A stretch of DNA of 64,000 nucleotides from Ramlibacter tataouinensis. Lineage in GTDB: Bacteria > Pseudomonadota > Gammaproteobacteria > Burkholderiales > Burkholderiaceae_C. Location: contig NZ_CP010951.1 in NCBI RefSeq assembly GCF_001580455.1, positions 2,877,001 through 2,941,000 of the forward strand, written 5' to 3'. The translations under genes were made by a program, and so were the position numbers. Each line of letters opens with the position of its first letter. Positions within the stretch are counted from its first letter, which is position 1. Positions 15,341 to 23,711 of the stretch are shown here, piece by piece. Below the pieces are notes generated by a model that did no database searches, was not told where the DNA came from, and saw only the letters and a list, made by a program, of their open reading frames with translations.

Positions 15341-16588
15341 TTAGATGACTTTCGCTTGCTTGAGCTCGGCGATCTGCGCCTCCGAGTAGCCGAGCTGCTC
15401 CAGCACTTCCACCGTGTGTTCGCCCAGCAGCGGCGAGCGCGTCACCTCGGTCGGGCTGTCCGACAGCTTGATCGGGTTGCCGACCGACAGATGCTTGCCG
15501 CGGGTCGGGTGGTCCACTTCGACGATGGTGCCGGTGGCGCGCAGCGATTGATCCTCTGCGATCTCCTTCATCGACAGAATCGGGCCGCACGGAATGTCGT
15601 ACTTGTTCAGGATGTCCATGGCCTCGAACTTGGTCTTGGTCTTGGTCCACTCCTCAATGCGCGCGAAGATCGACTTCAGGTGCGGCAGCCGGGCCTTCGG
15701 GGTCGCGTAGTTGGGGTCGGTGATCCAGTGCTCCTCGCCGATCACCTGGCAGATCTTGTCCCACACCGGGGCCTGCGTGATGAAGTAGATGTAGGCGTTG
15801 GGATCGGTCTGCCAGCCCTTGCACTTCAGGATCCAGCCGGGCTGGCCGCCGCCCGAGGCATTGCCGGCGCGCGGCACGGCCTCGCCGAACTCGCGGTCCG
15901 GGTACTGGGGATATTCCTCCATCACGTGGCGACGGTCCAGCCGCTGCTGGTCGCGCAGCTTCACGCGGCACAGGTTCAGCACCGCATCCTGCATCGCGGC
16001 CAGCACCTTCTGGCCGCGGCCGCTGGTGTTGCGCTGGTACAGCGCCGCCAGGATGCCCAGCGCCAGGTGCACGCCGGTGCCGCTGTCGCCGATCTGCGCG
16101 CCCGTGACCAGCGGCGGGCCATCGTCGAAGCCGGTGGTCGATGCCGAGCCGCCGGCGCACTGCGCCACGTTCTCGTACACCTTGCAATCCTCATACGGGC
16201 CCGGACCGAAGCCCTTGACCGACGCCACGATCATGCGCGGATTGAGTTCCTGGATGCGCTCCCAGGTGAATCCCATCCGGTCGAGCGCGCCCGGCGCGAA
16301 GTTCTCGACCAGCACGTCGCACTTCCTGATCAGGGTTTCCAGAACCTCCTTGCCGCGGGGGTCCTTGGTGTTCACGGTGATCGACCGCTTGTTGTGGTTG
16401 AGCATCGTGAAGTACAGGCTGTCCACGCCGTCGATGTCGCGCAGCTGCCCGCGCGTCGCGTCGCCTTCCCCCGCCTTCTCCACCTTGATCACGTCCGCGC
16501 CGAACCAGGCGAGAAGCTGCGTGCACGTCGGGCCCGACTGGACGTGCGTGAAATCGAGAATCTTGACCCCATCGAGTGCTTTGCCCAT
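15341..16588 (-). CDS. frc: Formyl-CoA:oxalate CoA-transferase
   Basis: 415 aa, class III (CaiB/BaiF) CoA-transferase. The sequence follows the Oxalobacter formigenes enzyme closely. It has LDFTHVQSGPTCTQLL, SLYFTMLNHNKRSI, ENFAPGALDRMGFTWERIQE, and the active-site segment AQIGDSGTG, where D168 matches the catalytic Asp169. It also has GGGQPGWILKCKGWQTD, whose glycine loop is the signature that separates true Frc from other family members. It moves CoA from formyl-CoA to oxalate, giving oxalyl-CoA for the decarboxylase encoded just upstream (37-bp gap). AGGAAGG lies before the ATG. Cytoplasmic. Confidence 0.95.
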   Translation of the reverse strand: MGKALDGVKILDFTHVQSGPTCTQLLAWFGADVIKVEKAGEGDATRGQLRDIDGVDSLYFTMLNHNKRSITVNTKDPRGKEVLETLIRKCDVLVENFAPGALDRMGFTWERIQELNPRMIVASVKGFGPGPYEDCKVYENVAQCAGGSASTTGFDDGPPLVTGAQIGDSGTGVHLALGILAALYQRNTSGRGQKVLAAMQDAVLNLCRVKLRDQQRLDRRHVMEEYPQYPDREFGEAVPRAGNASGGGQPGWILKCKGWQTDPNAYIYFITQAPVWDKICQVIGEEHWITDPNYATPKARLPHLKSIFARIEEWTKTKTKFEAMDILNKYDIPCGPILSMKEIAEDQSLRATGTIVEVDHPTRGKHLSVGNPIKLSDSPTEVTRSPLLGEHTVEVLEQLGYSEAQIAELKQAKVI

Positions 16589-16625
16589 AGACCTTCCTGC
16601 TCTCAGTTCGGATTGACTGCTGAAT

Positions 16626-18350
16626 TCACTTCTTCCTGGCGGCGGACGGGTTCAGGCTGGTGATGCGTCCACTCTCGGTGCCTGCCGTCTCATCGATGAT
16701 CGCGTTGATCAGCGTCGGCTTGCCGAAGGCCACGGCCTCGTCGAGGGCCCGCGCCAGCTCGGCCTTCGTCGCCGCCCGCACGCCGACGCCGCCGAAGGCC
16801 TGCATCAGCATCTCGTAGCGCGCGTCCTTCACGAACACCGTCGGGGCGGCGTCGCCGCCGCGCGGGTTCTGGTCGGTTCCGCCGTAGACGCCGTTGTTGT
16901 TCATCACCACCACGCACACCGGCAGGTTGTAGCGGCAGATCGTCTCGACTTCCATGCCGGAGAAGCCGAACGCGCTGTCGCCCTCGACGGCGATGACGGG
17001 CTTGCCGGTGGTGACCGCGGCGGCCACCGCGAAGCCCATGCCGATGCCCATGATGCCCCAGGTGCCCACGTCCAGGCGCTTGCGCGGCTCGTACATGTCG
17101 ACGATGCTGCGCGTGAAGTCGAGCGCGTTCGCGCCTTCGTTCACCAGGATCGCGTCGGGATGCGCCTTGATCTGGTCGCGGATCACGCTCAGGGCGCTCT
17201 GGAAGTTCATCGGCGAGGGATCCTTGGCGAGGGTCTCGGCCATCTTCGAGAGGTTCTTGTCCTTGCGCTCGGCGATCGCGCCGGTCCACTCGGCCGGCGG
17301 CTTCTTCCAGCCGGCGCCGATCGCCGCATTCATCGCCGCGATGCATGAGCCGATGTCGCCCACCACCGGTGCATCGATTGCGACGTTGCTGTCGGCTTCG
17401 GTCGGAGAGATGTCGACCTGGATGAACTGCCGGTCGGCGTGCTCCTTCGGGCCCGCCGCGCCCCAGGTCTTGCCCTTGCCGTGCGACAGCAGCCAGTTCA
17501 GCCGGGCGCCGACCAGCATGACGACATCCGCTTCGGCCAGCACGTAGGAGCGGGCGGCCGAGGCCGACTGCGGATGGTTGTCCGGCAGCAGCCCCTTGGC
17601 CATGGACATCGGCAGGTAGGGGATGCCGGTCGTTTCGACGAAGCGGCGGATCTCGGCGTCAGCCTGCGCATAGGCCGCGCCCTTGCCGAGAATCACCAGC
17701 GGCTTCCTGGCGACACGCAGCGCGTCGACTGCGCGCCGCACCGCCTCGGGCGCCGGGAGCTGCCTGGGCGCGGGGTCGACCACCTTGATCAGGGAGCGCT
17801 TGCCCAGTTCGGCCGGCACCGATTGCGCGAACACCTTGGCCGGCAGGTCGAGGTAGACACCGCCGGGGCGGCCGGACACCGCGGCGCGGATGGCGCGCGC
17901 GATGCCCACGCCGATGTCTTCCGCATGCAGCACGCGGAAGGCCGCCTTGCACAACGGCTTGGCGATCGCCAGCTGGTCCATCTCCTCGTAGTCGCCTTGC
18001 TGCAGGTCGACGATCTCGCGTTCGCTGGAGCCGGACACCAGGATCATCGGGAAGCAGTTCGTCGTCGCGTTCGCGAGCGCGGTCAGGCCGTTGAGGAATC
18101 CGGGCGCCGACACGGTGAAGCACACGCCGGGCTTTTGCGTGAGGAAGCCGGCCGCCGCCGCGGCGTTGCCGGCGTTCTGTTCATGGCGGAACGAGATGAC
18201 CCGCAGCCCCTCGGCCTGCGCCATGCGAAGAAAGTCGGTGATCGGAATGCCGGGCAGGGCGAAGAGCGTGTCCAGGCCGTTGAGTTTCAGCGCATTGATC
18301 AGCAAGTGGAAACCGTCCGTGGTCTCCTGGGTGGGGGTGTCCGTGTTCAT
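16626..18350 (-). CDS. oxc: Oxalyl-CoA decarboxylase
   Basis: 574 aa, a thiamine diphosphate enzyme. E57 in ISFRHEQNAGNAAAAAGF is the ThDP-activating Glu. The C-terminal ThDP/Mg motif runs from GDSAFGFSG (457) to the NN pair at 484-486. The middle domain has the ILGKGAAYAQAD block that binds ADP in OXC. The order with frc is diagnostic: oxalyl-CoA is decarboxylated to formyl-CoA, which frc recycles. It lies 87 bp after tctA. No strong ribosome binding site is visible at the ATG, so expression may rely on the operon transcript. Confidence 0.95.
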   Translation of the reverse strand: MNTDTPTQETTDGFHLLINALKLNGLDTLFALPGIPITDFLRMAQAEGLRVISFRHEQNAGNAAAAAGFLTQKPGVCFTVSAPGFLNGLTALANATTNCFPMILVSGSSEREIVDLQQGDYEEMDQLAIAKPLCKAAFRVLHAEDIGVGIARAIRAAVSGRPGGVYLDLPAKVFAQSVPAELGKRSLIKVVDPAPRQLPAPEAVRRAVDALRVARKPLVILGKGAAYAQADAEIRRFVETTGIPYLPMSMAKGLLPDNHPQSASAARSYVLAEADVVMLVGARLNWLLSHGKGKTWGAAGPKEHADRQFIQVDISPTEADSNVAIDAPVVGDIGSCIAAMNAAIGAGWKKPPAEWTGAIAERKDKNLSKMAETLAKDPSPMNFQSALSVIRDQIKAHPDAILVNEGANALDFTRSIVDMYEPRKRLDVGTWGIMGIGMGFAVAAAVTTGKPVIAVEGDSAFGFSGMEVETICRYNLPVCVVVMNNNGVYGGTDQNPRGGDAAPTVFVKDARYEMLMQAFGGVGVRAATKAELARALDEAVAFGKPTLINAIIDETAGTESGRITSLNPSAARKK

Positions 18351-18437
18351 GGGAGCAATGAGTTGTGGTTGAAGGGCCCGAGAACCAGTTCTTGTTCAGA
18401 TCACGATGGACGACTTGGATCCGCAATCCGTTCCCAC

Positions 18438-19967
18438 TCAATCCACCGGCTGCTCTTCCGCGAATTGCTTGGGCTTGGGTTGCCGGACTTTCGCCAGCAG
18501 GCGCGAAAGCAGCGGCCACAACAGCAGCACGACGGCGAGCGTGGAAATGGTGCCCACCAGCGGGTTGGACCACAGGATGGAGATCTGCCCCTGCGACACC
18601 AGCATCGCCTGGCGGAACGAGTCCTCGGCCTTGTCGCCCAGCACCAGGGCCAGCACCAGGGGCGCCAGCGGGTAGTCGAGCTTCTTGAAGACGTAGCCCA
18701 CCACGCCGAACAGCATCATGAACCAGACATCCAGCATGGCGTTGTGCACGGTGTAGGCGCCGATGGCGCAGATCACCACGATCACCGGCGCGATGATCGA
18801 GAACGGGATGCGCAGGATCGAGGCGAACAGGGGCACGGTGGTCAGCACCACGATCAGGCCGGCCAGGTTGCCCAGGTACATGCTGGCGATCAGGCCCCAG
18901 ACAAAGTCCTTCTGTTCCACGAACAGCAGCGGACCGGGCTGCAGGCCCCAGATCAACAGCCCGCCGAGCAGCACGGCGGCCGTCGGCGACCCGGGGATGC
19001 CCAGCGCCAGCATCGGCAGCAGCGCGCTCGTGCCCGCGGCATGGGCCGCCGTCTCGGGCGCCACCACGCCTTCCATTTCACCGGTGCCGAACTTCGGCCC
19101 GCTGCGGGACATCTTCTTGGCCAGCCCGTAGCTCATGAAGGACGCAGGGGTGGCGCCGCCGGGGGTGATGCCCATCCAGATGCCGACCAGCGCGCTGCGC
19201 ACCGAGGTCACCCAGTACTTCGGCAACTGCTTCCAGGTGTCCAGCACCACCCGCGGATTGATCGCTCCGGTCTTGCCCGAGAAGGCCAGTTTCTCTTCCA
19301 TCGACAGCAGGATCTCGCCGATGCCGAACAGGCCGATGACGGCGATCAGGAAATCGAAGCCGCGCATCAGCTCATGGATGCCGAAGGTCAGGCGCAGCTG
19401 GCCGGTGACGGTGTCGATGCCCACGGCGGCCAGGGCGAAGCCGATGGCCATCGAGGCCAGGATCTTGAACGGCGATCCCTTGCCCATGCCGACGAAGCTG
19501 CAGAAGGTGAGCAGGTAGACCGAAAAATATTCAGGCGGGCCGAACTTGAGCGCGAACTTCGCCACCAGGGGCGCGAGGAAGGTGATCATCACCACCGCCG
19601 CCAGCGCGCCGATGAACGAGGAGGTGAAGGCGGTGGTCAGGGCGGCGCCGGCACGCCCGTCCTGCGCCATCGGGTAGCCGTCGAAGGTGGTGGCCACCGA
19701 CCAGGGCTCGCCCGGTATGTTGAACAGGATCGAGGTGATTGCGCCGCCGAACAGCGCTCCCCAGTAGATGCACGACAGCATGATGATCGCCGAGGTCGGC
19801 GACATGGTGAAGGTCAGGGGCAGCAGGATGGCCACCCCGTTGGCACCGCCCAGCCCGGGCAGCACGCCGATCAGCACACCGAGGGTGATGCCAACGAACA
19901 TCAAAAGAAGGTTCATCGGCGTCAGCACGACGCTGAATCCGTGGAAGAGCGCGTTCAGTTCGTTCAT
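18438..19967 (-). CDS. tctA: Tripartite tricarboxylate transporter, large permease TctA
   Basis: 509 aa, with about 11-12 hydrophobic segments. It carries the TctA signatures GVLPGLGGANGVAILLPLTF near residue 40, SCIYWGALFGGAITSILFNIPG and TPGGATPASFMSYGLAKKMS, plus PTAAVLLGGLLIWGLQPGPLL. It forms the main channel of a secondary, cation-driven carboxylate importer that works with TctB and a periplasmic TctC. Its place directly before oxc-frc suggests oxalate (or a related dicarboxylate) as substrate, which would differ from the citrate carried by the founding member. No strong ribosome binding site is seen. Confidence 0.93.
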   Translation of the reverse strand: MNELNALFHGFSVVLTPMNLLLMFVGITLGVLIGVLPGLGGANGVAILLPLTFTMSPTSAIIMLSCIYWGALFGGAITSILFNIPGEPWSVATTFDGYPMAQDGRAGAALTTAFTSSFIGALAAVVMITFLAPLVAKFALKFGPPEYFSVYLLTFCSFVGMGKGSPFKILASMAIGFALAAVGIDTVTGQLRLTFGIHELMRGFDFLIAVIGLFGIGEILLSMEEKLAFSGKTGAINPRVVLDTWKQLPKYWVTSVRSALVGIWMGITPGGATPASFMSYGLAKKMSRSGPKFGTGEMEGVVAPETAAHAAGTSALLPMLALGIPGSPTAAVLLGGLLIWGLQPGPLLFVEQKDFVWGLIASMYLGNLAGLIVVLTTVPLFASILRIPFSIIAPVIVVICAIGAYTVHNAMLDVWFMMLFGVVGYVFKKLDYPLAPLVLALVLGDKAEDSFRQAMLVSQGQISILWSNPLVGTISTLAVVLLLWPLLSRLLAKVRQPKPKQFAEEQPVD

Positions 19968-20000
19968 GGGATCTTGTCGTTGTGATGGTGGAACGAAGGT

Positions 20001-20028
20001 GGCTTCAGGAAGGAGGCTTCAGGAAGGA
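20001..20028. repeat. Perfect tandem duplication of a 14-mer between tctB and tctA
   Basis: GGCTTCAGGAAGGA occurs twice in direct contact (20001-20014 and 20015-20028) in the 65-bp gap between tctB and tctA. On the coding strand the units read TCCTTCCTGAAGCC and lie upstream of the tctA start. This looks like a recent slippage duplication and might alter spacing in the leader of tctA. Confidence 0.6.
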
Positions 20029-20032
20029 AGCA

Positions 20033-20554
20033 TCAATAGCCGAGGAACCGCAGGGGATCGAACATCCCCTTGAACAGCGGGACCTTGAACCAGACCTCGA
20101 ACATCAGGAAGAACAGCGCCATCGCCAGCACGCCCACGCTGACGCCCCTGAGGGGGGAATACTTGCCCAGGACGACCATGAACAGGGCGATGTACACCGC
20201 CGAGGCGATGTACAGGCCCAGCAACTGCACCGCCAGGACATACACCAGGGCGGGCACCAGCATGGACAGCACCCGCCTGAGCTGCTCGCTGTCGACGAAG
20301 ATGGCGGTGTTCTTCTTCTTGCCGAACAGCGCCTGGTACATCGTTCCGGCGCCGGCGATGCACAGGATCAGGCCGATGTAGAAGGGAAAGTAGCCCGCGC
20401 CCGGCCCGTCGGTGGTCCAGCCCGAACCCAGTTTCCAGCTGCCCTGGGCCACCACCACGCCCATGATCAGGACGACGAATGCGACCACGGCCTCGACGAC
20501 ATGGGTGGGCACACCCCTGCGCGGCTGCGATCCGGAAGTATCGATCGGCTCCAT
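20033..20554 (-). CDS. tctB: Tripartite tricarboxylate transporter, small membrane subunit TctB
   Basis: 173 aa. There are four hydrophobic segments, the first at about residues 23-40 (HVVEAVVAFVVLIMGVVVAQ). The motif PGAGYFPFYIGLILCIAGAGT matches the PGPGFFP signature of TctB. AGAGGAG lies upstream of the ATG. It is the small partner of TctA. The gap to tctC upstream is 102 bp and contains a strong hairpin, so mRNA levels of tctC may exceed those of tctB and tctA. Confidence 0.88.
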   Translation of the reverse strand: MEPIDTSGSQPRRGVPTHVVEAVVAFVVLIMGVVVAQGSWKLGSGWTTDGPGAGYFPFYIGLILCIAGAGTMYQALFGKKKNTAIFVDSEQLRRVLSMLVPALVYVLAVQLLGLYIASAVYIALFMVVLGKYSPLRGVSVGVLAMALFFLMFEVWFKVPLFKGMFDPLRFLGY

Positions 20555-20609
20555 CAGAAAACTCCTCTCGGCAAACGGCCCTTCGGAAAGGGCGTGTAGC
20601 TACTGGAGT

Positions 20610-20634
20610 GCGGACCGGCGGCAAGCCGGTCCGC
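20610..20634 (-). promoter_or_regulatory. Intra-operon hairpin between tctC and tctB
   Basis: A perfect 10-bp stem, GCGGACCGGC (20610-20619) and GCCGGTCCGC (20625-20634), with a 5-nt loop. No T-run follows. Such hairpins between the binding-protein gene and its permease genes often protect the upstream message or cut read-through, which gives a surplus of binding protein. The role here is inferred. Confidence 0.6.
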
Positions 20635-20656
20635 GGCAGGGCCCGTGAGGGCGTCC

Positions 20657-21670
20657 CTACTTCGCGATGAAGCCCGCTTCCTTCATCAGTTCGCGGTGCA
20701 GGTTCTCGGCGGTTCCGAGCCACTTGAAGTACTGGTCGCCGGTCATCGATGTCTGGTTGAAGGCGCCCTTTTCCATGTACTCCTTCCACTCGGGAGTCTC
20801 GCGCACCTTGTTGAGCAGGCCGATGTAGAAGTCGGTTTGCTCCTTGGTGACGCCCGGGGCCATGAAGATGCCGCGCAACATGACGTAGGAGGTGGAAACG
20901 CCGGCTTCCTTGCAGGTGGGGATGTCGCCCCACGACATGGTCTCGGTGACCTTGGCCTTGTACGGCATGCGCTTGTCGTCGAACACGCACAGCGGCCGCA
21001 GCGCCCCGGAGCGCCACTGCGCCACAGCTTCGATCGGGTTGTTGACCGAGGAGTCGATGTGCTTGCCGACCAGCTGCACCGCGACGTCGCCGCCGCCCTT
21101 GAAAGGAACGTAAATGAACTTGGTGCCGGTCGCCTTCTCGATGCCGACGGTCAGGATCTGGTCTTCCTGCTTGGCGCCGGTGCCGCCCATCTTCATCTTG
21201 TTGGGCCCGGCCGCCTTCACGGCGTCGAAGTACTGCTTGGCGTCCTTGTAGGGCGCCTCGGCGTTCACCCACAGCACGAACTGGTCGAGCGCCATCATCT
21301 CCACCGGTGTCATGTCGCGCCAGTTGAAGGGCACGCCCGTCGCCATCGGCGTGGTGAACAGGTTGGACAGCGTGATGATGATCTTGTGCGGGTCGCCCTT
21401 CGCGCCCTTCACGTCGAGGAAGCCCTCGGCGCCGGCGCCGCCGGACTTGTTGACGACAACCAGCGACTGCTTCATCAGGTTGTGCTTGACGACGACGCCC
21501 TGGATCAGGCGCGCCATCTGGTCGGCGCCGCCGCCGGTGCCGGCGGGCACCACGAACTCGACCGGTTTCGTCGGCTCCCAGGCCGCCTGTGACGGCGCCG
21601 CGTGCGCGATCAGCGCCGCGCCGAACAAGACTGCAAATCCTTTTCCGAGATTTGGAAATTTGGCATTCAT
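20657..21670 (-). CDS. tctC: Periplasmic solute-binding protein, TctC/Bug family
   Basis: 337 aa from the ATG at 21670, chosen because CAGGAGACAAACCG precedes it and because it begins a clear signal peptide (FAVLFGAALIAHAAPSQAA). The mature protein opens WEPTKPVEFVVPAGTGGGADQMARL, the phosphate-loop-like start of Bug proteins that grips the carboxylate. It ends with the KLGTAENLHRELMKEAGF-type helix. It should deliver substrate, probably oxalate, to TctAB. It is the first gene of the 13-kb oxalate operon. The in-frame upstream extension to 21826 is not conserved-looking and is rejected as coding. Confidence 0.9.
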   Translation of the reverse strand: MNAKFPNLGKGFAVLFGAALIAHAAPSQAAWEPTKPVEFVVPAGTGGGADQMARLIQGVVVKHNLMKQSLVVVNKSGGAGAEGFLDVKGAKGDPHKIIITLSNLFTTPMATGVPFNWRDMTPVEMMALDQFVLWVNAEAPYKDAKQYFDAVKAAGPNKMKMGGTGAKQEDQILTVGIEKATGTKFIYVPFKGGGDVAVQLVGKHIDSSVNNPIEAVAQWRSGALRPLCVFDDKRMPYKAKVTETMSWGDIPTCKEAGVSTSYVMLRGIFMAPGVTKEQTDFYIGLLNKVRETPEWKEYMEKGAFNQTSMTGDQYFKWLGTAENLHRELMKEAGFIAK

Positions 21671-22354
21671 CGGTTTGTCTCCTGTATGAACTTCACCCAG
21701 TCTCGTGAAGGCGGCTTGTGGTCGCCTTCGCCCAGTGGAACTGCCGGCAATGAGGTTGACGAACAGCGCGTACTGCAGTTGCCCGATCGTCGCCATGCAC
21801 CGGTGCCGATGAGGAACTGGCCCCATCAGTACCTGGCTGGCTCATGCACATGTCTCCTTGTATTTCTCTCCTTCTGGTTCTTCGGCGCGGTACTGCCTGC
21901 GCCGAAGCGCGGAGTCATTCTCAATCCTGAGGCTCTTGACCGAGGTCACTAATTCGGGATAGCCCTATGTATCGATTCCGAGGCTTGTCGGACGGAGTCG
22001 ACGATCATAGGACTTTGGACTACACGGCAGCCAGGGTGACACCACCGTCCCGGACGGCGCGAACGGTGTCCCAGGCACGCGAAGGGCGAGCAGTGCGCAA
22101 GCCGCCGGCCCGGCCAAAGCAAGGTCGCAGAGGCGATCAACGGCTGCGCCGGCTTCTACGGCACACCGGTCTACCAGACCTTCCGCAGTCCAGCGGCGTG
22201 GACTTGACCCCGCCGAAGGGCGCCGCCTTGGAATCCAGAAGGCCGTCGCACTGATATATGGAAGTCGCGCAGAGACCTGCAGTGCCGGCTATAGCTCGAG
22301 CTGCGCCTTCGGCAGCTGCGCGGCTCGAAGCCTTCGGCCTGTCTGGCGCCTGAT
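21671..22354. other. 684-bp intergenic region, likely promoter region of the oxalate operon
   Basis: The region separates the first gene of the oxalate operon from the psiF-like gene. Both are on the minus strand. It contains a short leader reading frame with a good binding site (21693-21845), then mixed sequence with no gene I recognise. Several short frames in 22080-22260 show no family likeness. I could not pick a convincing -35/-10 pair. No regulator gene is adjacent, so the operon is probably controlled from elsewhere. Confidence 0.5.
21693..21845 (-). CDS. Possible 50-aa leader peptide upstream of tctC
   Basis: AAGGAGA lies 7 nt before the ATG at 21845, and the frame ends 22 bp before the tctC start. 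The product (MSQPGTDGASSSSAPVHG and so on) has no signal peptide and matches nothing I know. The binding site is better than that of many real genes in the window. It could be a translated upstream frame that couples to tctC, or a chance frame. Confidence 0.25.
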   Translation of the reverse strand: MSQPGTDGASSSSAPVHGDDRATAVRAVRQPHCRQFHWAKATTSRLHETG

Positions 22355-22627
22355 CTACTTGGTTGACGGCGCGCCGCCCGCTGCTGCGGCGTCCTTCTCG
22401 CACTTGGTGACGAAGCTCTTCTTGGCGGCACCCGCCAGCTTCTTGTCCGCCGCCTGGGTGTCGCAGGATGCTTTCGCAGCATCTCCTTGGCACTTCTTCA
22501 TGAAACTGGTCTTCGCGGCGCCTGCCAGCTTCTTTGCGGAAGCCTGCTCCTCGCAGGACGAATCGGCCGCGAATGCCGAGTGTGACGAGAGCACCGCGAT
22601 GGCGCTCGCAGCAAGCAACGCTTTCAT
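22355..22627 (-). CDS. PsiF-repeat protein
   Basis: 90 aa from the ATG at 22627. A signal peptide (MKALLAASAIAVLSSHSAFA) is followed by two PsiF repeats, each opening with SC and closing with KC: SCEEQASAKKLAGAAKTSFM and SCDTQAADKKLAGAAKKSFV. Each repeat keeps its cysteine pair. The E. coli founder is a phosphate-starvation-inducible periplasmic protein of unknown action. No Pho box was identified upstream. Longer in-frame starts lack the signal peptide and are rejected. Confidence 0.85.
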   Translation of the reverse strand: MKALLAASAIAVLSSHSAFAADSSCEEQASAKKLAGAAKTSFMKKCQGDAAKASCDTQAADKKLAGAAKKSFVTKCEKDAAAAGGAPSTK

Positions 22628-22923
22628 GGGACTGCCCTTCCTAAAACTTCCCTGCCCAAAACACGGCAGGTGCGGCAAAACTCTAAACCGGAAGAGCGTC
22701 GCTTGTGCGCTGCAGCGCATCGCAGCTCAGCAGTGCCCAAATCTTAAAAAATGTGGCCGGCCCAAGACCAATAACAAATGGCCAATTCGCGACACCTTCT
22801 GTTGCAAGCTCGGCCGCGCTTGTATGTTGACGCTGAGGGCCACCGTGTCGCTCGACTGGGACGTCGTCGCCGACTCCGTGGCGCGGCGGAGCCGCTCACG
22901 CCAGGGCGCTATGCTGGCTGGCG

Positions 22924-23421
22924 ATGGACACCAGGACCCTGCTTGTCGTCTACCACTCGATGACCGGAGGCACCGCGCAGATGGCGCAGGCGGCCGCCGA
23001 GGGTGCCGGCAGCGAGCCTGGCGTGCGCGTGCGGCTGTTGCGCGCGCCGCAGGCGCAGCCGGACGACGTGCTCGGCGCCGATGGCTATTTGTTCGCGACG
23101 CCGGAGAATTTGGCGGCGATGTCCGGGCTGATGAAGGATTTTTTCGATCGCTGCTACTACGCCGCGCTGGACCAGGTGAACGGCAGGCCGTATGCCACCC
23201 TGGTGTGCGCCGGCAGTGATGGCCAGAACGCGGTGCGCCAGATCGAACGCATCGCCACCGGCTGGCGCCTTCGGCTGGTCGCGCCGCCGCTGATCGTCTG
23301 CACCCATGCGCAGACGCCCGAGGCGATCGCGCGACCCAAGCAGATCGGGGCGCAGGACCTGGCACAGTGCCGCGAAGTGGGCGCCGCCTTGGCTGCGGGC
23401 CTGGCCCTGGGCGTGTATTGA
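22924..23421 (+). CDS. Flavodoxin-like / NAD(P)H-dependent FMN reductase-type protein
   Basis: 165 aa. It opens LLVVYHSMTGGTAQMAQAAAEGA, the phosphate-binding loop of the flavodoxin fold (T/S-x-T-G-x-T). It also has YLFATPENLAAMSGLMKDFFDRCYY, which is the usual FMN-stacking and substrate loop of the NADPH-dependent FMN reductase/WrbA-type group. The catalytic role is not assigned. Its stop overlaps the start region of a short GST-like fragment. Confidence 0.75.
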   Translation: MDTRTLLVVYHSMTGGTAQMAQAAAEGAGSEPGVRVRLLRAPQAQPDDVLGADGYLFATPENLAAMSGLMKDFFDRCYYAALDQVNGRPYATLVCAGSDGQNAVRQIERIATGWRLRLVAPPLIVCTHAQTPEAIARPKQIGAQDLAQCREVGAALAAGLALGVY

Positions 23422-23426
23422 GGAGG

Positions 23427-23669
23427 TTGCACCTGCACTGGGAAAGCTTCGCTGACCAGTTCCAGTCCGTCCTCGACGCGGCGAACCCGGGCGGGCTGGA
23501 CTTCCTGGCAGCCGTGGTGAGCCGCTGGTCCGGCACGCGGGCGCACCTGCGGGGGCACCGGCCGGCGGTCCTGGCGACGCTGGAGCGCATCGAGGCGCAC
23601 CCGGCGCTGGCGCCGGTCATGTCGCGCCATTGGCCGCAGCAACTGGATCGATCCGCGCCACCTGCGTAG
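23427..23669 (+). pseudogene. Short C-terminal fragment resembling a glutathione S-transferase
   Basis: About 80 residues read WESFADQFQSVLDAANPGG, then VVSRWSGTRAHLRGHRPAVL and LERIEAHPALAPVMSRHWPQ. This matches the end of the helical C-terminal domain of GSTs (in particular the ERIEAHPALAPV-ARHWP type) as I remember it. There is no N-terminal thioredoxin domain upstream; the flavodoxin-like gene occupies that place. The possible start codons are TTG at 23418 or 23427 next to a GGAGG. It may be a decayed gene or a short gene using only this domain. Confidence 0.4.
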
Positions 23670-23711
23670 AGTGTCGGCATGCGCGCCGGCCGCGCGACCA
23701 AGGGGCACACC

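Noticed and set aside
13023..15650. 875-aa minus-strand frame over the acyl-CoA ligase gene in another phase
   Set aside because: The in-phase ligase at 13196-15328 has clear domains; the alternative is Arg/Gly-rich and has no motifs.
13823..16663. 946-aa frame on the plus strand over the ligase and frc genes
   Set aside because: It crosses two well-supported genes on the other strand and has the amino-acid make-up of an antisense shadow.
17439..19985. 848-aa plus-strand frame over oxc and tctA
   Set aside because: Antisense to two recognised genes, rich in His, Gln and Arg, no motifs.
22081..22260. Decayed gene between the oxalate operon and psiF
   Set aside because: Short frames exist (e.g. 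VAEAINGCAGFYGTPVYQTF) but none resembles a family I know, and there is no binding site.
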